Below, piece by piece: positions 1 through 7,685 of a DNA stretch of 64,000 bases. Position 1 is the first letter of the stretch. Each line of letters starts with the position of its first letter. The notes under the pieces are model-generated. The model did not search any database. It was not told where the DNA came from and worked only from the letters and a program-made list of their open reading frames with translations. The DNA comes from Thalassolituus sp. UBA674 (lineage in GTDB: Bacteria; Pseudomonadota; Gammaproteobacteria; Pseudomonadales; Oceanobacteraceae): positions 104,336-168,335 of the forward strand of contig DBNK01000003.1 in NCBI GenBank assembly GCA_002298335.1, read 5' to 3'. The position numbers and the translations under genes were made by a program.

Positions 1-799
1 TCAGCTGGGTTTCAACACTGCGCCGGATGGAGACTTCACGGGCCAGGCTTTCGTTCACCTGCCGGGTTTCAGACGATAGACGGGTCGCGCGCTTGCGTGC
101 ACTCTCGGCCAGCCGGTGGGCCGTCTGCAGGTGCATGGTGCGCTGGTTACGTACCCAGAACAGGTCATTCAGGGTATCGGTGAGGGGCTGCAGGTCCGGA
201 TCACGGGTCTGCAACCGGATCAGAGCGTCAGAGTTGGTTTCTACCGTTTGGTGGATGGTATCCAGCAGGCTCTGATACGGGCGCTGCTGCCAACGCCGAA
301 CCAGAGCATAAAGCAGGAAAATCATCAGCACGGAAATCGCAGTGATCAGCAGGGTGGTGGTGAAAATATTGAGATAAAAGTATTCCGGCAGGTCGTCCTG
401 CTCAGTGATGACGAGGGTCAGTTTTTCGCCGTCTTTTTCCAGCGGGAAAGCGTCAACCGCCAGGTCTGCCGGCAGTTGCTTTAGCAGCGGGAGCAACTGC
501 GGAATGCTTTCGTCGCGGAGGCTGTGGGCGATGCGTTCGCCCTGGGGGTTGTAGAGGGCCAGCTCGCGGATACGGACATGCCGCACCAGCTGATTCATCA
601 TGCTCTGAATGTGGGGCAGATCGGTGTGAGCGGTACTGATTTCCGTCTGCAGCAGACCGTAGAACAGCGTAGCGGTACCGGGCAGAGTGTAATCGCTGAG
701 CATGCGCCTTGCGGTCAGGGTATAGGCCGTGGTGGCCAGCACCAGAATCAGCATGCATACGGCAACGATGCTGAACATCATTTTCTGGCGGACTAGCAT
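1..799 (-). CDS. membrane sensor protein, N-terminal part (cut by window edge)
   Basis: The reverse strand is open from an ATG at 799 to the window edge (about 266 codons). AAGGAG lies 10 nt upstream of the ATG. A first membrane segment spans roughly residues 6-25. An extracytoplasmic stretch of about 115 residues follows, then a second membrane segment rich in I, L and F, ending in VRRWQQ. A polar helical region comes next and reads like a HAMP or linker helix; it ends in REVSIRRSVETQL, the kind of coiled coil that usually precedes PAS, GGDEF or kinase domains. The output domain lies outside the window, so kinase and cyclase cannot be told apart. The gap to panE is 27 nt, so the two are probably co-transcribed. 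Confidence 0.7.
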   Translation of the reverse strand, partial: MLVRQKMMFSIVAVCMLILVLATTAYTLTARRMLSDYTLPGTATLFYGLLQTEISTAHTDLPHIQSMMNQLVRHVRIRELALYNPQGERIAHSLRDESIPQLLPLLKQLPADLAVDAFPLEKDGEKLTLVITEQDDLPEYFYLNIFTTTLLITAISVLMIFLLYALVRRWQQRPYQSLLDTIHQTVETNSDALIRLQTRDPDLQPLTDTLNDLFWVRNQRTMHLQTAHRLAESARKRATRLSSETRQVNESLAREVSIRRSVETQL

Positions 800-826
800 G
801 CAGCTCAGGCTCCTTCTGCAGACAAT

Positions 827-1732
827 TCAGGTTCCGCCAGGGGTCAGACGACGGACGTCTTCACTGACCGGAGCTGACAGCCCGTGGGCCGCCGCTTCCT
901 TCAGCAGATACTCTGTAATATAGGCCAATTCTGTCGGTCTGTGCCGCAGAATGTCCTGCAGGGTAGACGACTGATTGCGGGCAGTCGCCGCGGCGATCTG
1001 TGCGGCCTGCTGCGCCACATCAAAGGGTAATTGCCAGCCGAGTTCCCGGGTAAGCTGCTGCACTTCGGCGGCGAGGCGTTGAAAATGCGCATGGTATTGC
1101 GGGTTTGTCAGCAGTTCTCCGTTGCGGCAACGGTAGATTGCGGTCAGCGGATTAATGCAGGCGTTGATGGCCAGTTTGGCCCGCAATCTTGAACGGATAT
1201 CCGGGTCGCTCTGAACCCCAGGTGGTAAGCGTACGTCTGAGTCTGTATCCGCCTTGCCGGTGCTCTCACTCATCCAGGGCCCGGCCCAGGTCTGCCCCTG
1301 ACCGGCGTAATGGACAATACCTTCATCGTCGGTGAACGCGCCCTCGGTGGAGGTTCCGGCCCAGAGCCCGCAGGGCAGTCCGGTCTGCTCCAGCCAGTCA
1401 CCGACCTGATCCTGCTGCCCCATGCCGTTCTGCAGCAGCAGTATCCGTTTAACGGCGGCCAGCCGGGGTGCAAGCGTCTGCAGCGCGGGCAGGGCATCCG
1501 CGGCCTTGGTCGTCAGCACCAGCCAGTCGAGGTCGCTGCCGTCCCAGCGTGGCAGCGTCAGTGTGTCGCGCTGATCCTGCTGCAGGATCAGCGGGCGTGA
1601 ATAATCACGGCGGATCACCCACAGCTGTTCGTGCTGCCAGTGCCAGGCCATCAGAGTGCCGAGAGACCCGGTGCCGAGCAGGGCAATGCGCAGTGGCGCC
1701 GGGTCAGAAACAGAATGAGAAGCTGAGGTCAT
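827..1732 (-). CDS. panE: 2-dehydropantoate 2-reductase
   Basis: This NADPH-dependent ketopantoate reductase makes pantoate for vitamin B5 and CoA in the cytosol. The N-terminal Rossmann motif LLGTGSLGTL begins around residue 18. LLLQNGMG follows near residue 98, and the substrate-binding helix KLAINACINPLTAI near residue 187 carries the family's lysine and asparagine. At 301 aa it has normal length. It is divergent from yajQ, and panE beside yajQ and an MFS gene recalls the E. coli yajR-yajQ-panE neighbourhood. No ribosome binding site precedes the only plausible ATG, and a TATAAT box sits just 6 nt upstream (see the promoter entry). Confidence 0.9.
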   Translation of the reverse strand: MTSASHSVSDPAPLRIALLGTGSLGTLMAWHWQHEQLWVIRRDYSRPLILQQDQRDTLTLPRWDGSDLDWLVLTTKAADALPALQTLAPRLAAVKRILLLQNGMGQQDQVGDWLEQTGLPCGLWAGTSTEGAFTDDEGIVHYAGQGQTWAGPWMSESTGKADTDSDVRLPPGVQSDPDIRSRLRAKLAINACINPLTAIYRCRNGELLTNPQYHAHFQRLAAEVQQLTRELGWQLPFDVAQQAAQIAAATARNQSSTLQDILRHRPTELAYITEYLLKEAAAHGLSAPVSEDVRRLTPGGT

Positions 1733-1738
1733 GCGCCG

Positions 1739-1767
1739 ATTATAGGGTGGTGCTTGATCAGCGTCAC
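1739..1767 (-). promoter_or_regulatory. panE promoter, predicted leaderless start
   Basis: On the reverse strand GTGACG (1762-1767) and TATAAT (1739-1744) are 17 nt apart. The -10 box ends 6 nt before the panE ATG, so a usual start site would fall on the ATG itself. There is no Shine-Dalgarno sequence, which agrees with a leaderless message. Confidence 0.5.
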
Positions 1768-1834
1768 CGGCCAGTCGTGTTCTGATCTGGCCGGGTACTA
1801 TACAATGGCCACAGTTTTAACCGGAGACCCTCGT

Positions 1835-2320
1835 ATGCCCTCGTTTGATATTGTGTCAGAAGTCGATAAACACGAAGCCCAGAATGCTGTTGATCAGGCT
1901 AACCGCGTGCTCAGCACACGCTTTGATTTCCGTGGCGCAAACGCCAGTTTTGAACTGAAAGACTTCGTTGTGACCCTGATGGCCGACAACAATATGCAGA
2001 CCGAGCAGATGAAATCCATGCTGATGGATGCAATGATCAAACGCGGCATCAAGGCCAGCTGTCTGGAGTTTGATGAGCCAACCGGCTCCGGCAAACAGGT
2101 GAAAGTGGTTGCGACCATGCGTCAGGGCATCGATGCCGACCTGGGCCGCAAGATCAATAAAATGATCAAAGACAGTAAGATCAAAGTGCAGTCTCAGATT
2201 CAGGGCGACACGGTCCGTGTCCAGGGCAAAAAGCGTGATGACCTGCAGGAAGTCATGGCCATGCTGCGCGGCGATGAATCCATCACATTGCCGCTCGCCT
2301 TCAAAAACTTCAAAGACTGA
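1835..2320 (+). CDS. yajQ: YajQ family nucleotide-binding protein
   Basis: This is a 161-residue YajQ/UPF0234 protein. The family is small and cytosolic with two ferredoxin-like halves; some members bind c-di-GMP or nucleotides and act as regulators. The N-terminus MPSFDIVSEVDKHE is characteristic, as are the DFRGAN segment and the KDSKIKVQSQIQGD stretch near residue 115. I chose the ATG at 1835 because GGAG lies 8 nt upstream and the family begins there; the frame is open further upstream but not family-like. Its stop overlaps the next gene's start by one base (TGATG), indicating translational coupling with the transporter. The ligand and target are not shown by the sequence. Confidence 0.92.
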   Translation: MPSFDIVSEVDKHEAQNAVDQANRVLSTRFDFRGANASFELKDFVVTLMADNNMQTEQMKSMLMDAMIKRGIKASCLEFDEPTGSGKQVKVVATMRQGIDADLGRKINKMIKDSKIKVQSQIQGDTVRVQGKKRDDLQEVMAMLRGDESITLPLAFKNFKD

Positions 2321-3726
2321 TGTCTGCCCCCGGGTCCGGCCCTGATACTGGCACCAGGGAAAACTGGCTGGATGCGCTACGGGTGTATACCCGCAAACCG
2401 GTGCTGGTCATCACCCTGCTGGGGTTCGCAGCCGGGTTACCCTATCTGCTGGTCTTTTCGACGCTGACTGCCTGGCTCAATGAAGAGGGCGTTTCCAAAA
2501 CCGCCATTGGTTTCTTTGCCTGGGTCGGTCTGACCTATTCCGTCAAAGTATTCTGGTCGCCCGTGGTCGACCGGCTGCGTCTGCCTCTGCTGACTTCGAT
2601 GCTCGGTCAGCGGCGCAGCTGGATGTTACTGGCACAGACCGGGATTGCCGCCGGGCTGCTGTGGATGAGCCACCTCGACCCGCAGGATTCCCTCTGGTGG
2701 ATCGCCTTTGCTGCCGTTCTGGTGGCGTTTTCGTCTTCCACTCATGACGTGGCGCTGGATGCCTTCCGCATTGAATGCGCGCCGGATGAAGAGCAGGGCG
2801 CACTGGCCGCCGGTTATATCCTGGGTTACCGCCTGGCACTGCTCATGTCCGGAGCCGGGGCGCTCTATATTGCCGCGCTGGATAACTGGCCGCTGGCCTA
2901 TCAGAGCATGGCGCTGCTGATGGGGCTGGGTATGCTGGCGGTGTTCTGGAGTTCAGAACCAGCTCATAACAGCCTGGAAGAACGCCGCCGCAATGATGCT
3001 CTGATGGTGGATAAAGTCATGGGGCGGCCCATGCATCTGGATCAGCGTCCTTTCTGGCAGCACCATCTGCTGGGTGCGGTGATCTGTCCGTTTCTGGAGT
3101 TCTTCCAGCGCTATGGCCCTGCCACTCTGGTGTTTCTGCTGTTTATTGCCGTGTACCGCCTGAGTGATATCACCATGGGCATCATGGCCAACCCTTTCTA
3201 TCTGGACCTGGGTTATAGCAAGTCTGAAATCGCGTCGGTGGCAAAAATTTTCGGCTTCTTTATGACCATCGGCGGCGCTGTGCTGTGCGGTGTGCTGGTG
3301 GCGAAAATGGGTATCCTGCGGCCGCTGCTGCTGGGAGCTGTGTGTGTGGCGCTGACCAATGTGCTGTTTGCGCTTATGGCCATGACTCAGGGCGGCGGTG
3401 AGCCTTCGCTGCTGTGGCTGGGGCTGGTGATCAGCGCTGATAACCTCAGTGGCGGCATTGCCATTACCGCTTTTATTGCCTTTCTTTCCAGTCTCACCAA
3501 CCGCAATTACACCGCCACGCAGTATGCCCTGTTCAGCTCGCTGATGACCTTGCCGGGCAAATTCGTCAGCGGCTTTTCCGGCTGGGTAGTGGATGGCTGG
3601 GGCTACGCGGAGTTTTTTGTGGTGGCGTCACTGCTCGGGTTGCCGGCGATTGTGCTGGTACTCTGGCTGATGCGCCGTAACGATGCGGCACTGTTGCCGC
3701 CTTCTTCTGATCAGTCACAGGCCTGA
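2320..3726 (+). CDS. ampG: AmpG-family MFS permease (muropeptide uptake)
   Basis: This 468-residue inner-membrane transporter has about 12 hydrophobic segments. Near residue 33 LLGFAAGLPYLLVFSTL and the following TAWLNEEGVS match the AmpG signature region, and KVFWSPVVDRL forms the first cytoplasmic loop. AmpG carries anhydro-muropeptides released by wall turnover back into the cytosol for recycling. The cytoplasmic tail is short, ending around PPSSDQSQA. It follows yajQ with a one-base overlap and precedes the next gene by 6 nt, so the three genes form one unit. The family is clear; the exact substrate is inferred from AmpG, and other AAT-type family members would look alike. Confidence 0.85.
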   Translation: MSAPGSGPDTGTRENWLDALRVYTRKPVLVITLLGFAAGLPYLLVFSTLTAWLNEEGVSKTAIGFFAWVGLTYSVKVFWSPVVDRLRLPLLTSMLGQRRSWMLLAQTGIAAGLLWMSHLDPQDSLWWIAFAAVLVAFSSSTHDVALDAFRIECAPDEEQGALAAGYILGYRLALLMSGAGALYIAALDNWPLAYQSMALLMGLGMLAVFWSSEPAHNSLEERRRNDALMVDKVMGRPMHLDQRPFWQHHLLGAVICPFLEFFQRYGPATLVFLLFIAVYRLSDITMGIMANPFYLDLGYSKSEIASVAKIFGFFMTIGGAVLCGVLVAKMGILRPLLLGAVCVALTNVLFALMAMTQGGGEPSLLWLGLVISADNLSGGIAITAFIAFLSSLTNRNYTATQYALFSSLMTLPGKFVSGFSGWVVDGWGYAEFFVVASLLGLPAIVLVLWLMRRNDAALLPPSSDQSQA

Positions 3727-3732
3727 ATTCCT

Positions 3733-4557
3733 ATGCGCATCCGCATGAACATCTCCAACTCCCTGATTGCGGTTATCGCGATCACTACACTGGTGGTGGT
3801 GATTCTGCTGTCAGCGGTGGTGTTCTGGCTGTACAAAAACACCACGGCGGCCATTCAGGATATCCATACCGAAGTGCTGATCCGTCTGCCTGACCGGCTG
3901 CCGATCAACGCCACTGTGCAGACCACACTGCAGGTGGATGTGAAAAAAGTGTTTGAGGTAGACGTACCGATCCGTGATGAATTTCAGGTGCAGCTGGCAG
4001 GAACTGAGAATGTGGATGTCTCCTTTCAGGCGAACCTGCCGGTGAACATGGACGTGAGGGTGCAGCATGTGATTCCGGTGCGGGCGGATATCCCGGTAAA
4101 AGGTGACGTGCAGGCGCGGGTGTTCGGCTTCAATAAAAAAGTACACATAGATGGAGTGATTCCGGTGTCGCTGGATATCCCGGTGGACATCACGGTCCCG
4201 GTACGCGAGAGCATCCCGGTGACGTATTCCGGCCCTGTGGCACTGACCATGAGCAAGCCGATCACAATTCCGGTTAACACCCGCATCACGACTCAGGTAC
4301 CGATTGATACCCAGATCAATGTGCCGCTCAATTTTGATGTGAACAGTGATGTGGAACTGTTGGGTACAGGTTCCCGGGCGCAGATTCTGATGCCGGACAT
4401 TGAGATTCCGCTGGACCAGATCCGCGTCGGTCTGAACGATGGTGCACTGCGCGATATCCGCCAGCGCATTAAAGAAAAGTTTGATCCGCGTCTGCTGGAA
4501 GAAGCCGCCAGAGCAGATCTTGAACCCCTGCCAAGACCCGAAATTCCTGACAACTGA
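3733..4557 (+). CDS. membrane-anchored protein of repeating IPV strands, function unknown
   Basis: I do not recognise this 274-residue protein as a named family. A single membrane helix at about residues 10-34 is followed by a short linker and then about 180 residues of alternating hydrophobic and polar strands. Short units of the type IPV, DVPI, NLPVNMDV and ITVPV recur roughly every 8-16 residues. The pattern suggests a long beta structure or solenoid outside the inner membrane. The last 50 residues are helical and charged (DIRQRIKEKFDPRLLEEAARADLE). It starts 6 nt after ampG, so a link with envelope recycling or maintenance is plausible but unproven. Confidence 0.8.
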   Translation: MRIRMNISNSLIAVIAITTLVVVILLSAVVFWLYKNTTAAIQDIHTEVLIRLPDRLPINATVQTTLQVDVKKVFEVDVPIRDEFQVQLAGTENVDVSFQANLPVNMDVRVQHVIPVRADIPVKGDVQARVFGFNKKVHIDGVIPVSLDIPVDITVPVRESIPVTYSGPVALTMSKPITIPVNTRITTQVPIDTQINVPLNFDVNSDVELLGTGSRAQILMPDIEIPLDQIRVGLNDGALRDIRQRIKEKFDPRLLEEAARADLEPLPRPEIPDN

Positions 4558-4785
4558 AGCAAAAAAACTTTACATCCGGTATTGGAACAGGATACTGAAA
4601 AGATCAGCAAGCCCGACAGACAGCGGGTATTACAAAACGATAATAAAAATAACAGCTGGTCTTCTGACCCCGAAATACGAATAAATCCTTGGTTTTTCTG
4701 TGTGATCTGTCACTTCGGACAGGTAAGACACTTGTCAGTACCTGACTGAGAGACGACAGCCTCTGCCCGGCAAGAATGGAAAAAT
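4558..4785. other. intergenic, no gene seen
   Basis: No convincing coding frame. The early part is A-rich. A small hairpin CTGTC-ACTTCG-GACAG lies near 4708-4723. The promoter of the downstream cyclase gene may be here, but I could not pick clear -35 and -10 boxes. Confidence 0.4.
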
Positions 4786-4946
4786 CATATCTGAGCTAAT
4801 CTCAGATATGAGATACCTGTTAAACCTGCTCTGCGCAGGTAGCCATTCATTCTGTAGCAGGAGGATGCTATGGCCGGGTTAAGCAGAACCGTGTCGCTGA
4901 CACGGATTCGGTAAGTCAGATTTCTGGTCGAGGTTAGCGACCCACT
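4786..4946 (+). promoter_or_regulatory. hairpin-rich 5' leader of the GGDEF-EAL gene
   Basis: Four perfect hairpins lie in tandem just before the start codon: 4786-4810 (10-bp stem CATATCTGAG, 5-nt loop), 4824-4840 (ACCTGC, 5-nt loop), 4889-4905 (CCGTGTC, 3-nt loop) and 4926-4942 (GGTCG, 7-nt loop). The last ends 4 nt before the ATG at 4947 and holds the only SD-like AGG in its loop. A 14-codon frame at 4870-4914 has AGGAGG 5 nt upstream and could be a leader peptide. I did not find a recognisable c-di-GMP riboswitch consensus. Confidence 0.45.
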
Positions 4947-7646
4947 ATGATGTTGTCCGGTTTTATACCAAAGATTCTTCAGCCGACAGATGAATATCTG
5001 GCCGAGCGCACCTTGCGCGTGGTCCGGATAGGCGGTGCCGGCATGACCGCCGGGTCTCTCATCAGTCTGCTGCTGGTTCTGCTGATTTACAGTCAGCAGG
5101 GTCTGGAGTACTGGAAGTCACTGATGGTTGGCGCAGCGTTTTATACCCTGCCTGTTCTCACCAGCCTGCGTTACTGGAATACCCGCCCGGAAGAACTGGA
5201 AAACCCGCGCAAACTGCTCAACTGGTTCACTCTGCAGGTGGTGATGGTCATCGTCATGTGGAGCACCATTGCTTTTCAGGTGCTGCCGGAACTGACTCCG
5301 TCCACGCGTATGCTGGCGGTGTGTTTCTTCCTGATTGTGAATATCTGCCATTACCTGCCCTTTACCCCTTTCCCGCTGCATGCCCTGGCTCTGCTGACTC
5401 TTAATATGACACCGCTGTCGCTGCAGCTGATGACGCTCGGCGACCCGGCCATGGTACCGCTGGCGATGTGCGCCTTCCTGTTTATTCTCAAGCTGGTCAG
5501 CGTGATTACCTGGTTCTACCTGGGCGAGATGGATCATTTCCGCCGTGAGAATAATGAAGTAAGGCATCTGGAAGAGCCGGATATGTCGTTTGAAGGTTTC
5601 CAGAAACTGCTGATGAAGCACCTGCACATGCAGTCAGTGCAATCCATCATTCTGCAGACGGCGACGGCCTTTTTCCTCGTGTTCACCCTGCGCGGTCCGC
5701 AGACTGAACTGGAAATGTGGAGCTGGCTGATGGGCATGATTGCCGTTCAGCTGCTGCGCTCAGCGGAAATCATGGCCTTCATCAACAATCCGGAAAAGCG
5801 CTCCAGCAGCCGCTGGCGGATGATGTTTGGTCTTGGGGTGGTCATTAACCAGCTGGCCTGGTATGCCTTCCTGTTTGTTTTCTACTCGCGTCTCAGTGAC
5901 TTCAACCTGGGTCTGGTCAGCGGTATTTTCATGGCGGTTGCGGTACTCAGTACCATAGGTCTGGCCGCCGACCGGGTCATGCTCTACATCAACAGCATCA
6001 TGTGTCTGGTACCCCCGGTGCTGATCATGCTGTTCGGCGTCAGTGCCTGGGCCGTGACCGCATTGGGTCTGCTGACCGTCGTCAGTCTGCTGGTGGTGGT
6101 GCGTAATATTCATCAGTCAGCGCTGCGTTCGATCAAGGGGCGGCTGCTCAAACAGCTGGCGGAATACCGTGCCCGTGAAATGGAAGCTCTGAACGAAGAG
6201 CTGGCGGTTGCACGGCAGAGTCTGACTGAGGTGAACAGCTCGCTGGAATCGCAGATCCGGGAGCGCACGCAGGAGCTGGATTATCAGGCCAACCACGACA
6301 TGCTCACCGGTCTGAATAACCGCTACCGTTTCTCAGCCGAAGTGTCGCGTTCTCTGCAGGAGCTGGAAGCGGGTGATACCGGGTTTGTGGTCTTTCTGCT
6401 CGATCTTGATCGGTTTAAAGAAATTAATGATGGTCTCGGTCATCACGCTGGCGACCTGGTGTTGCAGGAAACCGCACGGCGTCTTGATCTGGCCTGCGGT
6501 GACACCGGCATCTGTGCGCGCTGGGGTGGGGATGAGTTTGTGGTGCTGCGTCATGGCAACCTGCCCCGTGAAGAAATCTTTAAGTTTGCTGAGCACCTGC
6601 GTACCTGTCTGCTGCAGCCGATTGAGTTCAGCCAGGGGCAGCTGACGGTGGGTGCCAGTGTCGGGGTGTCCATTTGTCCGGAACACGGCCGCGCCGCAGA
6701 CCGCCTGCTGGAAAACGCCGATATTGCCGTCTACCGCGCCAAACTGCTGAAAGAAGGCGTCTCGATTTATACCCATGAGTGGGGCAGTGAAGCCGCTGAA
6801 CGGGTGCGTCTGGCCCAGGCCCTGCGTTCTGCCATTGAGTCTGAATCTCTGGTGCTGGCGCTGCAGCCGTTTGTCTCTGCCGCCAATGGCCGGGTAACCG
6901 GTTTTGAAGCCCTGGCGCGCTGGCCGCAGCCCGAAGGTCCGCCCATCAGTCCCGGGGTTTTCATTCCGCTGGCGGAAGAAGTGGGTCTGATGCCCTTACT
7001 GGGCCAATGGATTATGCGCAACGCCTGTACCACGCTGCTGCAGATTGCTCCGGACAGTGATCTGCGGGTAGCGGTGAATATTTCAGTCATTCAGCTGCTG
7101 AAGCCCGGTTTTGTGGACGAGGTGTTCTCGATCCTCGGCGAAACCGGCCTGCCCGCGACACGGCTGGAGCTGGAAATGACAGAAACCGTATTCGCCAGCG
7201 ATGTTGAGCACGTACGTACTCTGCTGACACGGTTACGTAAGGGCGGTATCTGCATTTCGATCGATGACTTCGGTACCGGCTATTCGTCCATCAGCTATCT
7301 GCGCGATTTCCCGCTGGATACGCTGAAAATCGACCGCTCGTTCGTCAGTGATCTGAACAACGGCGGCGAAAAAATCTTCCGCAGTATCGTGACACTGGCG
7401 CACGGTCTGAATCTGTCGGTGATTGTTGAAGGGGTCGAGACGCGTAAAGAGCTGGATTCGGTGTTGCAGCTCGGTGGCGAAGAAATTCAGGGCTTTTATT
7501 TTGCCCGGCCGATGGGGCTGAGCGAACTCATGTCATGGTATCCGGAGCACAGGAACGACGGTTTCACTCTGTTGCAGGAAGATAAAATGACCGGCTCGGA
7601 CGGTAAAACCGCGGTTATCCGCCCGCTCCGGTCAGGAGACGACTGA
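4947..7646 (+). CDS. membrane GGDEF-EAL protein (c-di-GMP synthesis/breakdown)
   Basis: This 899-residue inner-membrane protein begins with about ten hydrophobic segments (residues 30-395) in two blocks separated by a soluble stretch at roughly 195-225, and a coiled coil follows at 400-445. The GGDEF domain keeps RWGGDEF near residue 526. Its RxxD inhibitory site reads ACGD, so product inhibition may be lost. The EAL domain keeps EAL near residue 654, VAVNIS, LEMTET, IDDFGTGYSS, KIDRSFV and IVEGVE, so the phosphodiesterase residues look intact. Both activities are possible, and which dominates cannot be read from sequence. The sensory input is unknown. It is monocistronic, with a hairpin-rich leader and a convergent lipoprotein gene downstream. 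Confidence 0.93.
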   Translation: MMLSGFIPKILQPTDEYLAERTLRVVRIGGAGMTAGSLISLLLVLLIYSQQGLEYWKSLMVGAAFYTLPVLTSLRYWNTRPEELENPRKLLNWFTLQVVMVIVMWSTIAFQVLPELTPSTRMLAVCFFLIVNICHYLPFTPFPLHALALLTLNMTPLSLQLMTLGDPAMVPLAMCAFLFILKLVSVITWFYLGEMDHFRRENNEVRHLEEPDMSFEGFQKLLMKHLHMQSVQSIILQTATAFFLVFTLRGPQTELEMWSWLMGMIAVQLLRSAEIMAFINNPEKRSSSRWRMMFGLGVVINQLAWYAFLFVFYSRLSDFNLGLVSGIFMAVAVLSTIGLAADRVMLYINSIMCLVPPVLIMLFGVSAWAVTALGLLTVVSLLVVVRNIHQSALRSIKGRLLKQLAEYRAREMEALNEELAVARQSLTEVNSSLESQIRERTQELDYQANHDMLTGLNNRYRFSAEVSRSLQELEAGDTGFVVFLLDLDRFKEINDGLGHHAGDLVLQETARRLDLACGDTGICARWGGDEFVVLRHGNLPREEIFKFAEHLRTCLLQPIEFSQGQLTVGASVGVSICPEHGRAADRLLENADIAVYRAKLLKEGVSIYTHEWGSEAAERVRLAQALRSAIESESLVLALQPFVSAANGRVTGFEALARWPQPEGPPISPGVFIPLAEEVGLMPLLGQWIMRNACTTLLQIAPDSDLRVAVNISVIQLLKPGFVDEVFSILGETGLPATRLELEMTETVFASDVEHVRTLLTRLRKGGICISIDDFGTGYSSISYLRDFPLDTLKIDRSFVSDLNNGGEKIFRSIVTLAHGLNLSVIVEGVETRKELDSVLQLGGEEIQGFYFARPMGLSELMSWYPEHRNDGFTLLQEDKMTGSDGKTAVIRPLRSGDD

Positions 7647-7667
7647 TCTGATTCACTCAGATCAGTC
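7641..7667. terminator. inverted repeat between convergent genes
   Basis: A perfect 11-bp stem, GACTGATCTGA with loop TTCAC, overlaps the stop codon of the GGDEF-EAL gene and lies before the convergent lipoprotein gene's end. There is no T run, so it may be a weak bidirectional terminator or an mRNA 3'-end stabiliser. Confidence 0.5.
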
Positions 7668-7685
7668 GGGTCGCTGAGTACCTGA

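Noticed and set aside
4786..4946. c-di-GMP-I riboswitch before the GGDEF-EAL gene
   Set aside because: The hairpins do not carry the family's conserved internal strings or tetraloop arrangement as I know them. Kept only as an unassigned structured leader.
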